Shown one piece after another: positions 25,753 through 37,108 of a stretch of 64,000 nt of DNA. Both the position numbers and the translations under genes were made by a program. The stretch covers positions 1,178,001 to 1,242,000 of the forward strand of contig NC_029536.1 in the NCBI RefSeq assembly GCF_001577835.2, read 5' to 3'. A model generated the notes under the pieces. The model ran no database searches. It had not been told where the DNA came from and saw only the letters and a program-made list of their open reading frames with translations. The DNA comes from Coturnix japonica. Its lineage: Eukaryota; Chordata; Aves; Galliformes; Phasianidae. Position 1 is the stretch's first letter; the number at the start of each line of letters is the position of its first letter.

Positions 25753-28265
25753 TAGCACTCACGGTGGAGAAAACCATTGATCAAGGCCTGTCAGCCCAGC
25801 TGGGGGAACTTGGGAAAGTAATTCCTTGTGCCACTTCAGTTCTTTAGGGCTTAACATCTGGCTGGAGGGGGAGGCGACAGTTGATGGTTTAACAGTCGTG
25901 CTTCCTTTCAAGTTTGGGATGCTGTTTTGATCCCCTATAAGCCTTTCTGAAATCCTGTTTTTAATAACATGGAAAGCATCCACAAGACCAAGAATAATGC
26001 ACTGGCTTTGCATTTTCAAAGTGCTTTACAAATACCAACTAATGAATTCTCAGCAACCTCCTCTGCAATATAAGAATGTATTATTAGCAAAGATCTTTAC
26101 AAAGGCAGAAAATGTGACAGAAAGGAGAAACCAAAATGTCAGTGTTTCAGATAGCCTACAAGTTGCAGCCTAGTGGTCCATTTTAGATTTCTGTTTTGCA
26201 AAGATGCTCAGAACTCACTCCTGTTTTCATTGGCTTTATTATCCCTGAACAGCTGCCAGCACCTCAGCTTATGGGAGAATAGGGATTACCTGCATGTACC
26301 ACACTTGCAGCAGTGCCCCTCCAAAGCTAAGCAGATGCAAAAGTTCTCCTTTGCACCCAGGTTCAGTAGTGGCTTTGGCCAATGTGATTCAGTACAATTT
26401 GCTCAAACCAACAAAATAGATGAAAAGGAAAATGCACTCAAATGCTCTATCGGGAAATAAACTTAATTATCAGATCGATGGAAATGGATTTATCTCTCTG
26501 GAAAGTAAATCAAGAATTAATTTGTTTATTCGTGCTCCCTGGGACCCACCAAAATCTCAGTGTTAAACTGCAGCTGCCCCCAGTCATAGTGCAGAGCTGC
26601 CTGTCAGCACCACCCAGTTCATCCAGCTGCTTCCCAGCAGTTACAGCTATTCTGGGACTGAGGCTCCTCAGCAGAGGATACACTGTGCCCTGAATTACAT
26701 CAACTCTCTGTAAGAAGCTGAGGAGAGTTTATAAGAGAATTTCAGGTTTGTGCTGGATGAAACCAGGGCTTAGAAACGCAGAAGGATCCATATTGCTGTA
26801 GTGAACAAATCCAGTTCTGTGACATGATGGTGAGGGCAACCAGCTCTACCTTATGTTCAGGTAACATGCAGTTAGTTCCTGCATGTGTCCCTCTGCCAGT
26901 CTCTGCTGCTCCCTTCCCTTGGCTGGAGCTGAGCAGGTGACTGTTGGCCTCCAGGTGTTCCTAAGGGCTCTGGAAAGTGCACTGAATTCACTCGGCAGAG
27001 TTTGGGATGCTTTAGTCTCAAACCTGGCAGCATGTCTGAGCTTAGTGCTGTTCTCAGCACTCTGCCTGAGATAGGAACTGTTTCGTTCCTGAGATGACAA
27101 CCAACAGACCACTAACAGAGTAATTACAGAGCAAGGTGTAGCTGAGTCCCCTGGTAAAGACAGAAGGCCGGGATATTTTCTGTGGGTGTTTTGTATGGGT
27201 TGCTGAAGGAGGGTGGTAAACACATAACATGGTGGCTCCCGCGAAGCCTGCTCCCAGGGCAATGTGTTCCTTTGAGACATAATTGATTCCTGCCATCAGG
27301 CACCAGCCTGCTCTCCCCCAGGGTCAGAGCTTTCCCACATCCAACCCCATTATCCCACAGACCATGCCTTTTGTACAACACACTCCAGCTATTCATGTGC
27401 AAAGCAGCTGTAATCCCCAGACCTTTCAGAGTCAATATACCAGGAAATAATAAATCCCTCTTGTGCGCTCTTGAATATGCTGAGGTGACTTGTGGGAATT
27501 TCAGCTGGGCAGAAAAATAATAAATTCTCCTTAATTTTTAATTATTTTTAATATTCATTGTAGAAAGACTATGTCATTGGGTGTATGGCTACTTCAGGGC
27601 CAGCCACACAAGCAGCTACATAAATTGCTTTTGCCTCTAACAACCCTGAAAATGCAGATCAAGTTGTCTCATGTTTCTTAATGATAAAAGTCCACTTATG
27701 CACCTGGGAATAACAGTACATTAAGTATTCAGAATCTAAAGAAAAACTAATTCAAGAGGTTAAACATGCAAAGAGTGCATTTTACAGTAATTAATGACAT
27801 TTTTTTGCCAGAGTTGTGATGTTTAAAGAAGGTGTGATAATGCCACGCTGGGGTTCCTCTCAAACACAGCACCCTGCGGAGCAAACCTGTGCCCTGCACT
27901 CTCCTGCCCGCATAGTTCTGTCCCCAGAAGTGTTCCTTCTCCACTTTGCTCTCACAGGAGTTTGTCAGGATTCCCAAGCAATGCCTCTTCTGCCATGAAA
28001 GCACAGCATAGCAGACCAACCAGCCAGGGCTGCAGCTGAGCTCCTCCAGCCACCCCTGAGTGTGAACCAGCATCCCTGCCCCTCTGTGCCACGTTGCCCC
28101 TTTCTCGAGTGAAAATGGATTCCTGAGTAACCGCTGCCTGCGCGGCAAAATGTGCTTTTCAGCCTCACTCAGCGAAAAAGCCGTGTGAGTTCATAGTGCT
28201 CTGACAGAAGCACAGGCTTCACAAAGGAGTTATTAGCAACAGGCTGTGTGGGTTTGAATTTCTCT
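25753..28265. other. Intergenic between modules M2 and M3
   Basis: Non-coding. An AT-rich block at about 27515-27565 is dense in TAATT/AATTA-type homeodomain-like words. Nothing else recognised. Confidence 0.5.
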
Positions 28266-28410
28266 GCGTTTCCCATACTTTTCCCCTATTGATAACATTT
28301 CTTGTAGGGACAATAGAAGTGTGCCTTGCAACTACTCACAACATTAGTGATGGTGCTTGAACCTGAATGATTTAAAGGGAAAGAATCCAACTCCCAAAAG
28401 ACCATCTGGC
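28266..28410 (+). promoter_or_regulatory. Repeated HES5-cluster module, copy M3
   Basis: Plus strand, about 2.1 kb upstream of gene B. It has GTTTCCCATAC (28268-28278, one change from the perfect RBPJ core), AGAAGTGTGCC, ACATTAGTGATGGTGCTTG and CTCCCAAAAGACCATCTGG. The last element closely matches CTCCCAAAAGGCCATCTGG of M1. Confidence 0.65.
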
Positions 28411-30147
28411 TATCAGTTATAAGACAGCAATAAAGGTCAGGCCTGCTTCTCAGGAGTCAGGAAAAAGATGTTCTTTGACGCTGAAGAGTCTCTTAAATTT
28501 AACCAGCTTGGTACATGCCTACCTGTCAGCTCCTAACTTCAAGGCCTGACACCAGTGCTCACGTGCTAGGAGGGAGAACACGGGACACCAGGTTTTGGAG
28601 GAAGTCCATTCAAAAACTACAGAATAAAGGGCAACATCTTATGACAGCTGGCAAAAGCTATGGCATGGTCTCTGAGCTTTATCTTACCTCACACCATAAT
28701 CTTTTGACCAGTTCAAAGTGTTCATGAGATGACTTGTCTCCTGGCTTTCCCACAACACAGGAATAAAGGGCTCTGAAGACAACATCTGCTCTTAACAAAG
28801 AGCTAAGCCCATTCAGGCCCATACAATGAACACCATGAAGCTGGCTATTTCAGCGACACTTCCCTCCTTCCTGTCAATTTCTTGTTAAACTTGGGCTTCA
28901 CTTAAGGATTTCCAAACAAGAATTTGTCCTTGGCAGTCTTACCTCACACACGCTTCCCTCCACTGTTTCCACTTCTAGATCCTCAGGCAAACTCCATGCA
29001 CAAGCAGCACACTGGGAGATGAGCACACCTCTGCCCCTGCAGGCCAGGCCTCAGGCAACGGGACACAGCACAACATTGCTCCAGCAATTCTTGATGGTTT
29101 TCAGTGCTGCCTCAATACACACTGCAATCAGAAAAAATCAGAGTTGATCTAAAGAGTCCACAAAGAATCATTCATTTTCTTACCTTTGCCACAAAACAAC
29201 ATTTGCTTATTTTTTAGTGAAATATTTCGTGCACATAAGAGCAAGCAGCACTATTCTCATCTTCCAGATGAGAAAACTGAGTGGGGCTGGTATGGTAAAT
29301 AACACAGAAGGGCAGCAGTGTGCTGGTTGAGCTCTCATGGCAGGTCCAGCTTGCCATGGTGCAGGGGATGCTTCTAGGTGGGATGAGAAGATGTCATGCT
29401 GCAAATCTCAGGTGAGCAGGAGAACTGGAGATTGGCCTTGGCTACTCAGTCCCTTAGACAATGTGCCACTACCTGCTCAAGCCTGGGGCTTTGGGATTGC
29501 ACCTGGTGCTGCTCTTTAGCTCATCCCAACCATCATGCTTGAAAGAATCTGCAGACTGCTGGACAGTTCTGCAAGGAGGCACATGCCTATAATGAAAGCT
29601 GTGCAACGCTGTCCATCAGGGTTATGGTCTCTGTGTGTTAATGGGGAAGATGCAAACAGAGGTTACAATTTCCACTGGATTTCCATTCTCTCTTTATTCA
29701 GTTATCCACCATCCTACACCTGACTTCAGACTCTGCACAGCATTTAGACACGCCAGGCCAACAAACTCTTTTGTTTCACCCTGATAACACATCAGTTCAC
29801 TCACTACTGCAGCAGGAAAAGTGCAATGACTGCACGGACAAGCACAAACATGCACACATGTCCTGGCAAAGTGCAGCTAGGAGGCTGGCTGGGAAGTGTG
29901 CTCTTCAGAAAGAGTAACAAGATGTCCCTGGTGCTGTTGATTTGCACCCTAACAGCATTCCCCGCCTTCCTTCCCTACCTTCCCCCTGAAGCGTGCCTTC
30001 TCCACGCCACAAATGTGACTGGCACATGCAGGGACTCAGGAACGCTACTAAGCACAGACAACCAGCTGGAGGGTCAGTGTTTTCCCAGATCCCTGGGCAG
30101 CCCAGCAAAGCCAAGCTGCACACTCCACCAGTCGGTGTGGGCAGAAG
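28411..30147. other. Intergenic upstream of HES5 gene B
   Basis: Non-coding. A fragment GGAAGTGTGC near 29892 recalls one piece of the repeated module but lacks the other parts. Nothing else recognised. Confidence 0.5.
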
Positions 30148-30301
30148 GTTATTCTCTCCAGGGCATTTGGGATCAATGCACCGTGCACTGATGGATGCTT
30201 CCCCTATTGTTCAGCTGCGTGCCTGGATTGGCTGAATGGCTGTGGGAAACACCAGCAACCTCCAGACTCACATATCTGCTAAAGGCTTCAGTGTATAAAT
30301 A
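30148..30301 (+). promoter_or_regulatory. Proximal promoter of HES5 gene B
   Basis: TTATTCTCTCCAGG (counterpart of ATTATCCCCAGG in gene C), GATGCTTCCCCTATTGT with a SOX-like core, ATTGG at 30227-30231, the RBPJ core GTGGGAA at 30242-30248 and TATAAAT at 30294-30300. CSL core to TATA is 52 bp. The order matches genes A and C. Confidence 0.8.
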
Positions 30302-30351
30302 GAGGTGGTCAGACACTGCCAGAGCACAGCCTCATGCTCAGCACTGCAGCC

Positions 30352-30357
30352 CACGTG
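30352..30357. promoter_or_regulatory. CACGTG E-box in gene B 5' UTR
   Basis: A class B E-box, the kind Hairy/E(spl) repressors can bind, lies between the TATA box and the start codon of gene B. Feedback on its own promoter is possible but is only inferred. Confidence 0.35.
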
Positions 30358-30390
30358 GACAGGCTGCACCCAGGGCTGACAGCACCTGGA

Positions 30391-31421
30391 ATGGCTCCCA
30401 GTAACACCCTCATGATCCACATGGATGAGAAACTGCTGCCAAAAGAGAAGAATAAAGTAAGTAAAGCCTTTGACAGGATCACATTGGTCAGGATTGTGAT
30501 CGGTGCAAGGCACTGCCTCCACCAAACAAGCATTACATGGGAAAAGATGAGAGAATCTCATTCCAGTCAGTCTTGGGGAATACAAATGGGATGCAATATA
30601 AAATGAATATGAGTGGGTAACAGGTAGGCAGCATGGCAAATCTCTCCCAACAAAAGAAAGTGTCCTTGAACTTTGTGTGTACCAGAGAATGGGTCAGAAG
30701 GCAAAGTAGGTCAGGCCCCAGAAAATCTCTAATAAGTGCTGCGTTTATTTTACAGCTCAGGAAGCCGGTGGTGGAGAAAATGCGCCGTGACCGGATTAAC
30801 AGCAGCATTGAGCAGCTGAAGCTGCTCCTGGAGAAGGAGTTCCAGAGACACCAACCCAACTCCAAGCTGGAGAAAGCCGATGTCCTGGAGGTGGCCGTCA
30901 GCTACCTGAAGCAGCAGAGCCAGCTGCAGGAGCCAGGTGAGCCCACAGCACCATCACATCACATGCTCCAATGGGCCTTTGCTGTCCCAGAGATCCCTAG
31001 GCTGCCCCCCCCCCAGTCAAGGCTCAGGCTCCTGAAAGAAGCTTCAAGCTTAAGTTGCCACTGCTCCATGCTTAGGAAACAATCTTAACTCACTCTATTT
31101 GCTTTTCTTTCTTTTCTAGCATTCATTCACAAGAACCCAGAGCAGGACTTCAATAGCGGATACCTGCGGTGCTTAAAGGAAGCGATGCATTTTCTATCCT
31201 ACTACGAACCCAGGAAGGAAACTCAGGCCCAGCTCATCAAGCACTTCTGCAAAGCTCAGATGGGCACAGACGTCCTGCACTCTCCTGCCACACGCAGTGC
31301 ACCTCGCTCACCCTGTGTGTTTGTCAGAAAGCAGCCTGCCCAGAAAACTGCCCAGAAATCTGCGCAGAAAACTGCCCAGAAAACTGCAGCAGTAGCCCAT
31401 ACCATCTGGAGACCCTGGTAG
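30391..31421 (+). CDS. HES5-like: HES5-type bHLH-Orange repressor, paralogue B
   Basis: Nuclear Hairy/E(spl) repressor, the second Hes5-like gene. Exons 30391-30456, 30756-30936 and 31120-31421; 182 aa, the longest of the three. It starts MAPSNTLMIHMDEKLLPKEKNK. The basic region [17 protein letters not shown] and helix-loop-helix are intact, the Orange part reads NSGYLRCLKEAMHFLSYY, and it ends in WRPW. The tail carries a tandem AQKTAQKSAQKTAQKTA encoded by an expanding 12-bp unit, which genes A and C lack. The 126 nt after the exon 2 acceptor are identical to gene A. Nothing breaks the frame. In chick, hes5 paralogues respond to Notch; the promoter CSL site supports this here. The exact Hes5-1/2/3 number is not assignable from sequence alone. 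Confidence 0.95.
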
Positions 31422-31950
31422 ACCTGCTGATGAACTTTGCTTTATTCCAATCTTTTGCTCAAAAGAAAAAATAGAGGGACTTGTGATTTAATAATCCCTC
31501 TTCAAAGTAGGAAACATTGCTTTCCAAAGGTGGGAGGGGGAAGGCTTTGTTTTTCTGTTATGAGAAATGAAGCTCTCTTAGTAGTTTCCCTTCACACTGA
31601 AGGACTGCGTGTGTATCTTGCAGCAGATTTGCTGCTCTTGCGGGTTGCTCCAAGCCGAGGAGGGGGCTGAGCTCCGCAGCAACCTGGAGCTAAAGCCCTT
31701 CGCTTCCACCCCACCTCCTGGCTGCTGAGCCCGGGGCTGGCAGTGGAAATCTCTCTATGAACTCCCTGGGTCACCGGTTCAAGTGCTGCATTGTCTGCAG
31801 ACAATGTCCCGACCTTCCTAAAGAAGGAGCACTTCTGAGAATGTACTTTGTATCATAAGGCCAGCATTGAGCTCTCCTGAGTGAAAGATGTTATTCAGAT
31901 TCGCTGATGCTTCTGAAGTTCCGATGCTATTCATAGCACAATTTCTTACG

Positions 31951-31992
31951 TTATTATGATAACAGATAGAGTTATTATGATAACAGATAGAG
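31951..31992. repeat. 21-bp direct repeat in gene B 3' UTR
   Basis: Two perfect adjacent copies of a 21-bp unit beginning TTATTATGATAACAG, inside the probable 3' UTR of gene B. Confidence 0.9.
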
Positions 31993-32242
31993 TAGGGAAA
32001 AATCTCTTTATATCCAATATGTGCTGCTCTCTGAGGAGGGAAAATCGATGCCTTTTGTAAAGGAAATGCCTGTAATATATCTTGGGTGATATATTGGGGG
32101 GGGGGAGGGGGGAGGAAGGGAGGCAATCTGTACTGTACAAAGCATTACGCTGAACATGCTAAAGAGCTTAAGAAGCTTTTATAAAGTTGTGATGTATTCA
32201 TCCTGTGCGATGCTCAACTTTGGTGTCTTTGCTGTACAATAC

Positions 32243-32248
32243 AATAAA
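32243..32248 (+). terminator. Polyadenylation signal of HES5 gene B
   Basis: AATAAA about 820 bp after the stop codon. The same spacing class is seen in A and C. Confidence 0.6.
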
Positions 32249-32269
32249 AATGGTTTCAGTCCATAATCC

Positions 32270-33705
32270 TTTGGTTTAAAATGATTAAAATGGATAATGC
32301 TCTGGGACTCAATGTTGCAGGCAGAGCCCTGCAGTGGGGAAGTTAACAGAGATGCCATTTCAGAGCCCTTCGTTCCAGGCCATCTCAGCAAATCACTTAT
32401 CTCACAACCAGTTCATTTTCCCTCATTCCTCATTAATTTGCTCACCAATCTGAGCTCAGTTCCCTGCTTTCTTAACTTAACAGGTAGTACACACAAAACA
32501 ATGGCTAAAAGGAGAGTTAATTCAATAGCAATCGAAGATTAAAATAGTATTTCCTCTCCTAAATCATGTCCCCATAATCTTTACTTCTCTGTCCCTGACA
32601 CCTACGTAGGGGTCCAAAACACACCAGGAATGGGGTTTGTGCCTTGGGAGCTGAAAACACCCCCAGGTTTCAGAGTGCTCCCACCCTCCTGCAGAAGAGA
32701 CGCTTTCTCTGCTGCCTCTCCTTTCCATGGTCCTCCCATGTTTTCCTCACCCCAGCTCAATTCAGCACACAAATCTGCCATATCCTCTTACAGGAGATTT
32801 ACAAGATGCTGCCTACACGCCTTGCACCAGCTGGGCGCCCCAAGCTAAGTGGGATTTGCAGAAGCACAGGGCCCACGTGCAGCCTGGGCTCCAGCCCTGC
32901 CAACCCTGGGCACGGAGCACAAGGGTCAAACTCAGGTTGTCCAAGCTGATAAAACCAAACTGTACCTGACCTGCCATGGACCCTTTGCCAGCCCAGCACC
33001 TCACAACCTTTAGCTGTACCTCATTATGGCTGCATGGCCCCTTTGGGTTCTTACTTTACACAGAACACACGAGCCAGGTGAGAGCTGTTCATCCATCTGC
33101 CAGTGAAGTACAAGATGGGTTTCTGGTACGGTTCTGCAATTCACTAGGGCTGATAGCAGTGCTGAGACAGATCTGTTTTTCCTAACGAGATATGCAATAA
33201 TTCAGAAGAGATATTCTTAGCTTTACTGGTTGCTTAGTGATGGTGAAAAGTCACCACCTTGCTGTGCTCAACCTGCCTTTGTCAATTAGCACAAGCCTCT
33301 GCATCCCAACGAAACTCAAGCTGTTCATCCACGCCTGTGTATTTTTAAACCACACCCAATTAAGGCAGCGAGCAGCCAGGGGCTGGGGCAGCTTCCACCC
33401 TCTGCCTGCACTGAGCTGTGTTCCTGGCTTCACCTCCCCAATTACTGGTGAGCAAAAATCCAGACCTCCGCTTTCACCCTTCCCGGCGAAGCAAAGGTTA
33501 TGTTTACAATTTATTAATTATTATCACTTATAATAATTGAATGCAAAGCTTCTTATTGCTCCTCTGTCCCCTTGGGTTATGCTCCCTTGCCCCAACACAT
33601 TCCCGCCCCTGGGGAAGATGTTGTTTATTATGCTGATCCCACAGCCCAGGAATACCCTCCTGACAAAGCCCCTATTAACCTCAGAGTGTGGGCCTGAGTT
33701 TCTCA
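32270..33705. other. Intergenic, HES5 gene B to module M4
   Basis: Non-coding; no exon, RNA gene or transposable element recognised. Confidence 0.5.
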
Positions 33706-33846
33706 GAGTTTCCCACACTTTCTTCCCCATTTATGACATTCAAAGGGACCACAAAGGAAGCGTGCCTCACAACAGCCCGCATTAGTGACGCTTTTTGGCT
33801 CCGCATTGTGGTGAGCAGCAATTCCTGTCCTGATAGGCCATCTGGA
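33706..33846 (+). promoter_or_regulatory. Repeated HES5-cluster module, copy M4
   Basis: Plus strand, about 2.6 kb upstream of gene C. It has GTTTCCCACAC (33708-33718), CACAAAGGAAGCGTGCC, CGCATTAGTGA, TCCGCATTGTGGTGAG and AGGCCATCTGG. The stretch around CGCATTAG and GCATTGTG pairs best with M1, including a SOX-like ATTGTG. Confidence 0.65.
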
Positions 33847-34604
33847 GCACTATTTTCCCAAGGAGCACATTGATCGATCAGTATTATGTGAGCTCTTTTA
33901 AAACTTGGGAATGTTATGCTCTTTGACACTAAATAGGTGTCTTGAGAGGGGTTGTCAGAAAGATTTTAAACCATTTATGGAAGGCATAGAAAAAAAAAAT
34001 ATATAATTATTTCTTTAAAAACACCATCAAAAGCATTTCTGAGACAGGCTGACGTGGATATAGGAAACGGCCTAAAATAAAGATGCTCTATGCCCCACTG
34101 CCAGCTTCCCTCCTGGCTCCATACAACAGAGGCACAGATCCCTGGCACTGAGGGGATGAGGGCCTGGCCCACCAACAGGTGTCAGTGGGACAGAGCAGGA
34201 GCTGAGCTGAGCAGACTGTTACAGAGGCTTTAGTACAGAGCGACCCGTCTGCCTCCAGCACAGGAGCTCCTCCCTTAGCAAAGCATTTCCCGACAGCACA
34301 TCCCACATGGGATGCAGAGCAGGGACACTCCAGGGAGTTCCTTCACCTGACATTCACGTGGGGAAGTACCTTGTTGCCAGCAGGTCTCCAGGTCTTAATA
34401 ATCAATACAAACTTTAGGGGGAAAAAGAGACTTGTTTCTCTTTGATTCCTTATGAGCTACCAGGGTTGGGTGGTGCAGACCTGCTGCCCTGCTGGGGGAG
34501 GGAAGCTGGGGCTGAAGGCGAGGGGGCTGTTGCTTTGTGCAGGCTGCAAGGCAGCTTGCCTGGTTCACCATTCACATTGGATGGTGTGAGCCCGCGATTC
34601 CAAG

Positions 34605-34705
34605 GGGTTCCCACATTGCCCCATTCACAGTGTTAAACTGCCAACAAAAGAAGTGTGCCTCGGTGGGTCCCGAGCAGAAAGCCAACGCCTGCTGCACCAT
34701 CTGCC
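34605..34705 (+). promoter_or_regulatory. Repeated HES5-cluster module, copy M5 (shorter, more diverged)
   Basis: Plus strand, about 1.7 kb upstream of gene C. GTTCCCAC (RBPJ core GTGGGAA on the other strand, 34608-34614), AAAAGAAGTGTGCCTC and CACCATCTG keep the order of the other copies, but the ATTAG part is missing and the whole is about 40 bp shorter. Assignment is less sure than for M1-M4. Confidence 0.45.
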
Positions 34706-36075
34706 CGCGCCGAGGAACGGATAATGCTTTAATCAGCGCGAGCTGGTTTAGCCCTTGGGAGCCGTGGGACGCTGGTGATGGGATGGCATTATTTAAAACC
34801 ACTCACTTCATATCTCCAGAACTGAAAACTGGGTCACACCTTCCCTCCCACCTCACTGAGCCCTTTGCTGCTGGGCCTTCCCACAGGCCACAGCCATCCC
34901 GAGGGGGCACAGAGCTGAACTGCACATCCAGAATGGAGCAAAGGCATCAGCAGGGATTGCCCCGGGGGCAAGAAACAGCACCAGCCACAGGCTGACAAAA
35001 TAGTGCTGGGAATTGATCTCCAATAGGATTTTGCCAACTACCAGCAATGACAACAGGTTAAGGCCCTGCTGATGGTGATGGCAGGGCAGCAGGCTGACAC
35101 AGGAAGATGTGCAGCTGGCACAGGAAATGAAAGGTTTCCTCATCAGTTTTGGAAGACTGGCAGAGGAAACAGAGAGGGCTTCCACAAACACTGCTGTAGT
35201 GAGAAAGTCGTACTCCAGCGCTAACAGTGCCAGCCTGGCTTTGCTCCCTGTTCTCAGAGCCAGCCTCTGACCTTGCATTTGCAAGGGCACGATGGCCTGG
35301 CCAGCTCCGTATTGGATGGAGCCGGGGCAGCAGGCCCAGAATCTGCAGCTGCATGGAAAACATCTCAGAAAGGTGGCGTTAGCCGCAGATCCTGCCTGCT
35401 CCCTTCGGCTTCCTTACCTGCCCTGTAATGCACAAGGCAAAATACTGAGAAAGCCGAGGGGAGAAGAGAGGGGCTTTGCTTAGAGGCTCAGAACCAAGGG
35501 AACAGGGAGGCATCTGCAAAGTGCCGTGAAATCAAATAGGACACATTTGGGAAAGGCCTCGTAATCATGACATGCCACGGGCTGCCATAGGAGAGCCCAG
35601 ATTACCCAAACAAAGCAAGGAAGAGCTCTTAATATACCTTGCAGAGGGACCTGACACATTTAAACAGAGGGAAGGAAAATATTTCAAGCTAACAGCTTAG
35701 AGCAAGTTGTTTCACGGGTTCCTCCCTTGATTTCAGTCAGTAGTTGTCTAAAAATTACCTGGTACTGTATTCATCTAAGCACGGTTTAATGTCAATGAAA
35801 GGCTTTACTCCCTCCAATTCCGCGTCTTTCCCTTTTCAACCTCTCTCTCGGTCATGGGGACGCAGCATTATCTCTTCCTGGGATCAGTCTTCTGTGCTTA
35901 ATTTCAGCACAGCCTGGGAAAAGGCAGCACATTGAGATGTCGACGTTCCCAACATCAGGCAGAAGTTGGATTATAATGATGGCAAACGCTTTCCCACGTT
36001 CTTAGCCCAGCTCCCTCATGCCAGGCCCTATTGTGTCACACACTCCTTGGTCCACCTGCTCCTTTGGGAGCAGGG
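34706..36075. other. Intergenic upstream of HES5 gene C
   Basis: Non-coding. A GGATAATGC and a GC-rich stretch follow M5; no gene recognised. Confidence 0.5.
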
Positions 36076-36228
36076 TATTATCCCCAGGCAATTCACAGTC
36101 AATTTACCATGCTGTAATAGATGCTGTCCCTATTGTCCCCGGGGCACACATGGATTGGCTATCGACTGTGGGAAACTCAAAGTAGCTTTGGACCCATACA
36201 TTTGTATGCAGCTCCTGTGTATAAATAG
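36076..36228 (+). promoter_or_regulatory. Proximal promoter of HES5 gene C
   Basis: ATTATCCCC (36078-36085 region), GATGCTGTCCCTATTGT with SOX-like core, ATTGG at 36154-36158, RBPJ core GTGGGAA at 36168-36174 and TATAAAT at 36220-36226. CSL core to TATA is 52 bp. It is closest to gene A in its upstream part (ATTATCCCCAGGC in both). Confidence 0.8.
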
Positions 36229-36294
36229 AGCAACTCTCCACTGCTCTCCCCACCGGCAAAGCAGCCAGCTTCGTGCTGACAGCAGCTCTCAGTA

Positions 36295-36994
36295 ATGGCA
36301 CCCAGCGCTCTCTCCCTGGAAATCCTGACACCCAAAGAGAAGAACAGAGTAAGTATCCACTCCAACTGCAAGGGCACATAGCTGAGAAGGGCTGAGCCTC
36401 TTTAGCAGCGGATGATAGAGAGACGGAAGGGGAAAACCTTGTCGCTAACTGTCCTACTGCTTTGTGTTCCAGCTCAGAAAACCCATTGTAGAGAAACTGC
36501 GCCGCGATAGGATTAACAGCAGCATCGAGCAGCTGAAGGTGCTGCTGGAGAAGGAGTTCCAGAGACACCAACCCAACTCCAAGCTGGAGAAAGCCGATGT
36601 CCTGGAGATGACTGTCAGCTACCTGAAATACAGCCGAGGTGAGCGCACGCCCTGAGCCCTGACTCCCTGCTGCCTTTGCTTTCTGCCACAACACTTGTGT
36701 GAGTCCCCCTGTCTAACGCTTCTTTCCTCATCTCCTCTTTCAGCTTTTGCAGCCTCTGCCAAAAGCCTGCAGCAGGATTACTGTGAAGGGTACGCCTGGT
36801 GCCTCAAAGAAGCTCTGCAATTCCTCTCTCTCCATTCAGCAAACACAGAAACCCAGCTGAAGCTGATCTGCCATTTCCAGAGGTCACAAGCAATGCCCAA
36901 GGACTCTGCTTCTCCTGCACCCACTTCCACCCACCAACCCTGTGCAAAACAAACACCAGCAAAGCCCTCCTGCAATCTCTGGAGGCCTTGGTAG
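36295..36994 (+). CDS. HES5: HES5 bHLH-Orange repressor, paralogue C (most like mammalian HES5)
   Basis: Hairy/E(spl) repressor downstream of Notch. Exons 36295-36348, 36473-36638 and 36744-36994; 156 aa, near the usual HES5 length. It begins [18 protein letters not shown], as mammalian HES5 begins MAPS and ends exon 1 in SPKEKNR. The helix-loop-helix exon ends SYLKYSR. The Orange domain [24 protein letters not shown] is closer to human HES5 than those of A and B, and the protein ends LWRPW. The basic region reads [17 protein letters not shown]. About 63 nt in exon 2 are identical to gene B, while the first half of that exon is diverged. It lies next to PANK4 with the orientation expected from human synteny. 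All signs point to an intact gene. Confidence 0.96.
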
Positions 36995-37108
36995 GCCAAG
37001 AGCACACTCACCATCACCTGGACACTAGTGCATATAACAGAGGAGACCACGACTTGCTACAGAAGTCCCCCTACTCCTCTCACCAGTAGGAAAAAGTGTT
37101 TTCCTTCC

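Noticed and set aside
29885-29945. Another module copy around GGAAGTGTGC near 29892
   Set aside because: It lacks the TTCCCAC and CCATCTG parts; the match is too short to count.
30533-30865. Open frame antisense to HES5 exon 2 (similar frames at 21968-22306 and 36104-36694)
   Set aside because: It recurs only because the sense bHLH exon is conserved; it has no protein family of its own and is a shadow frame.
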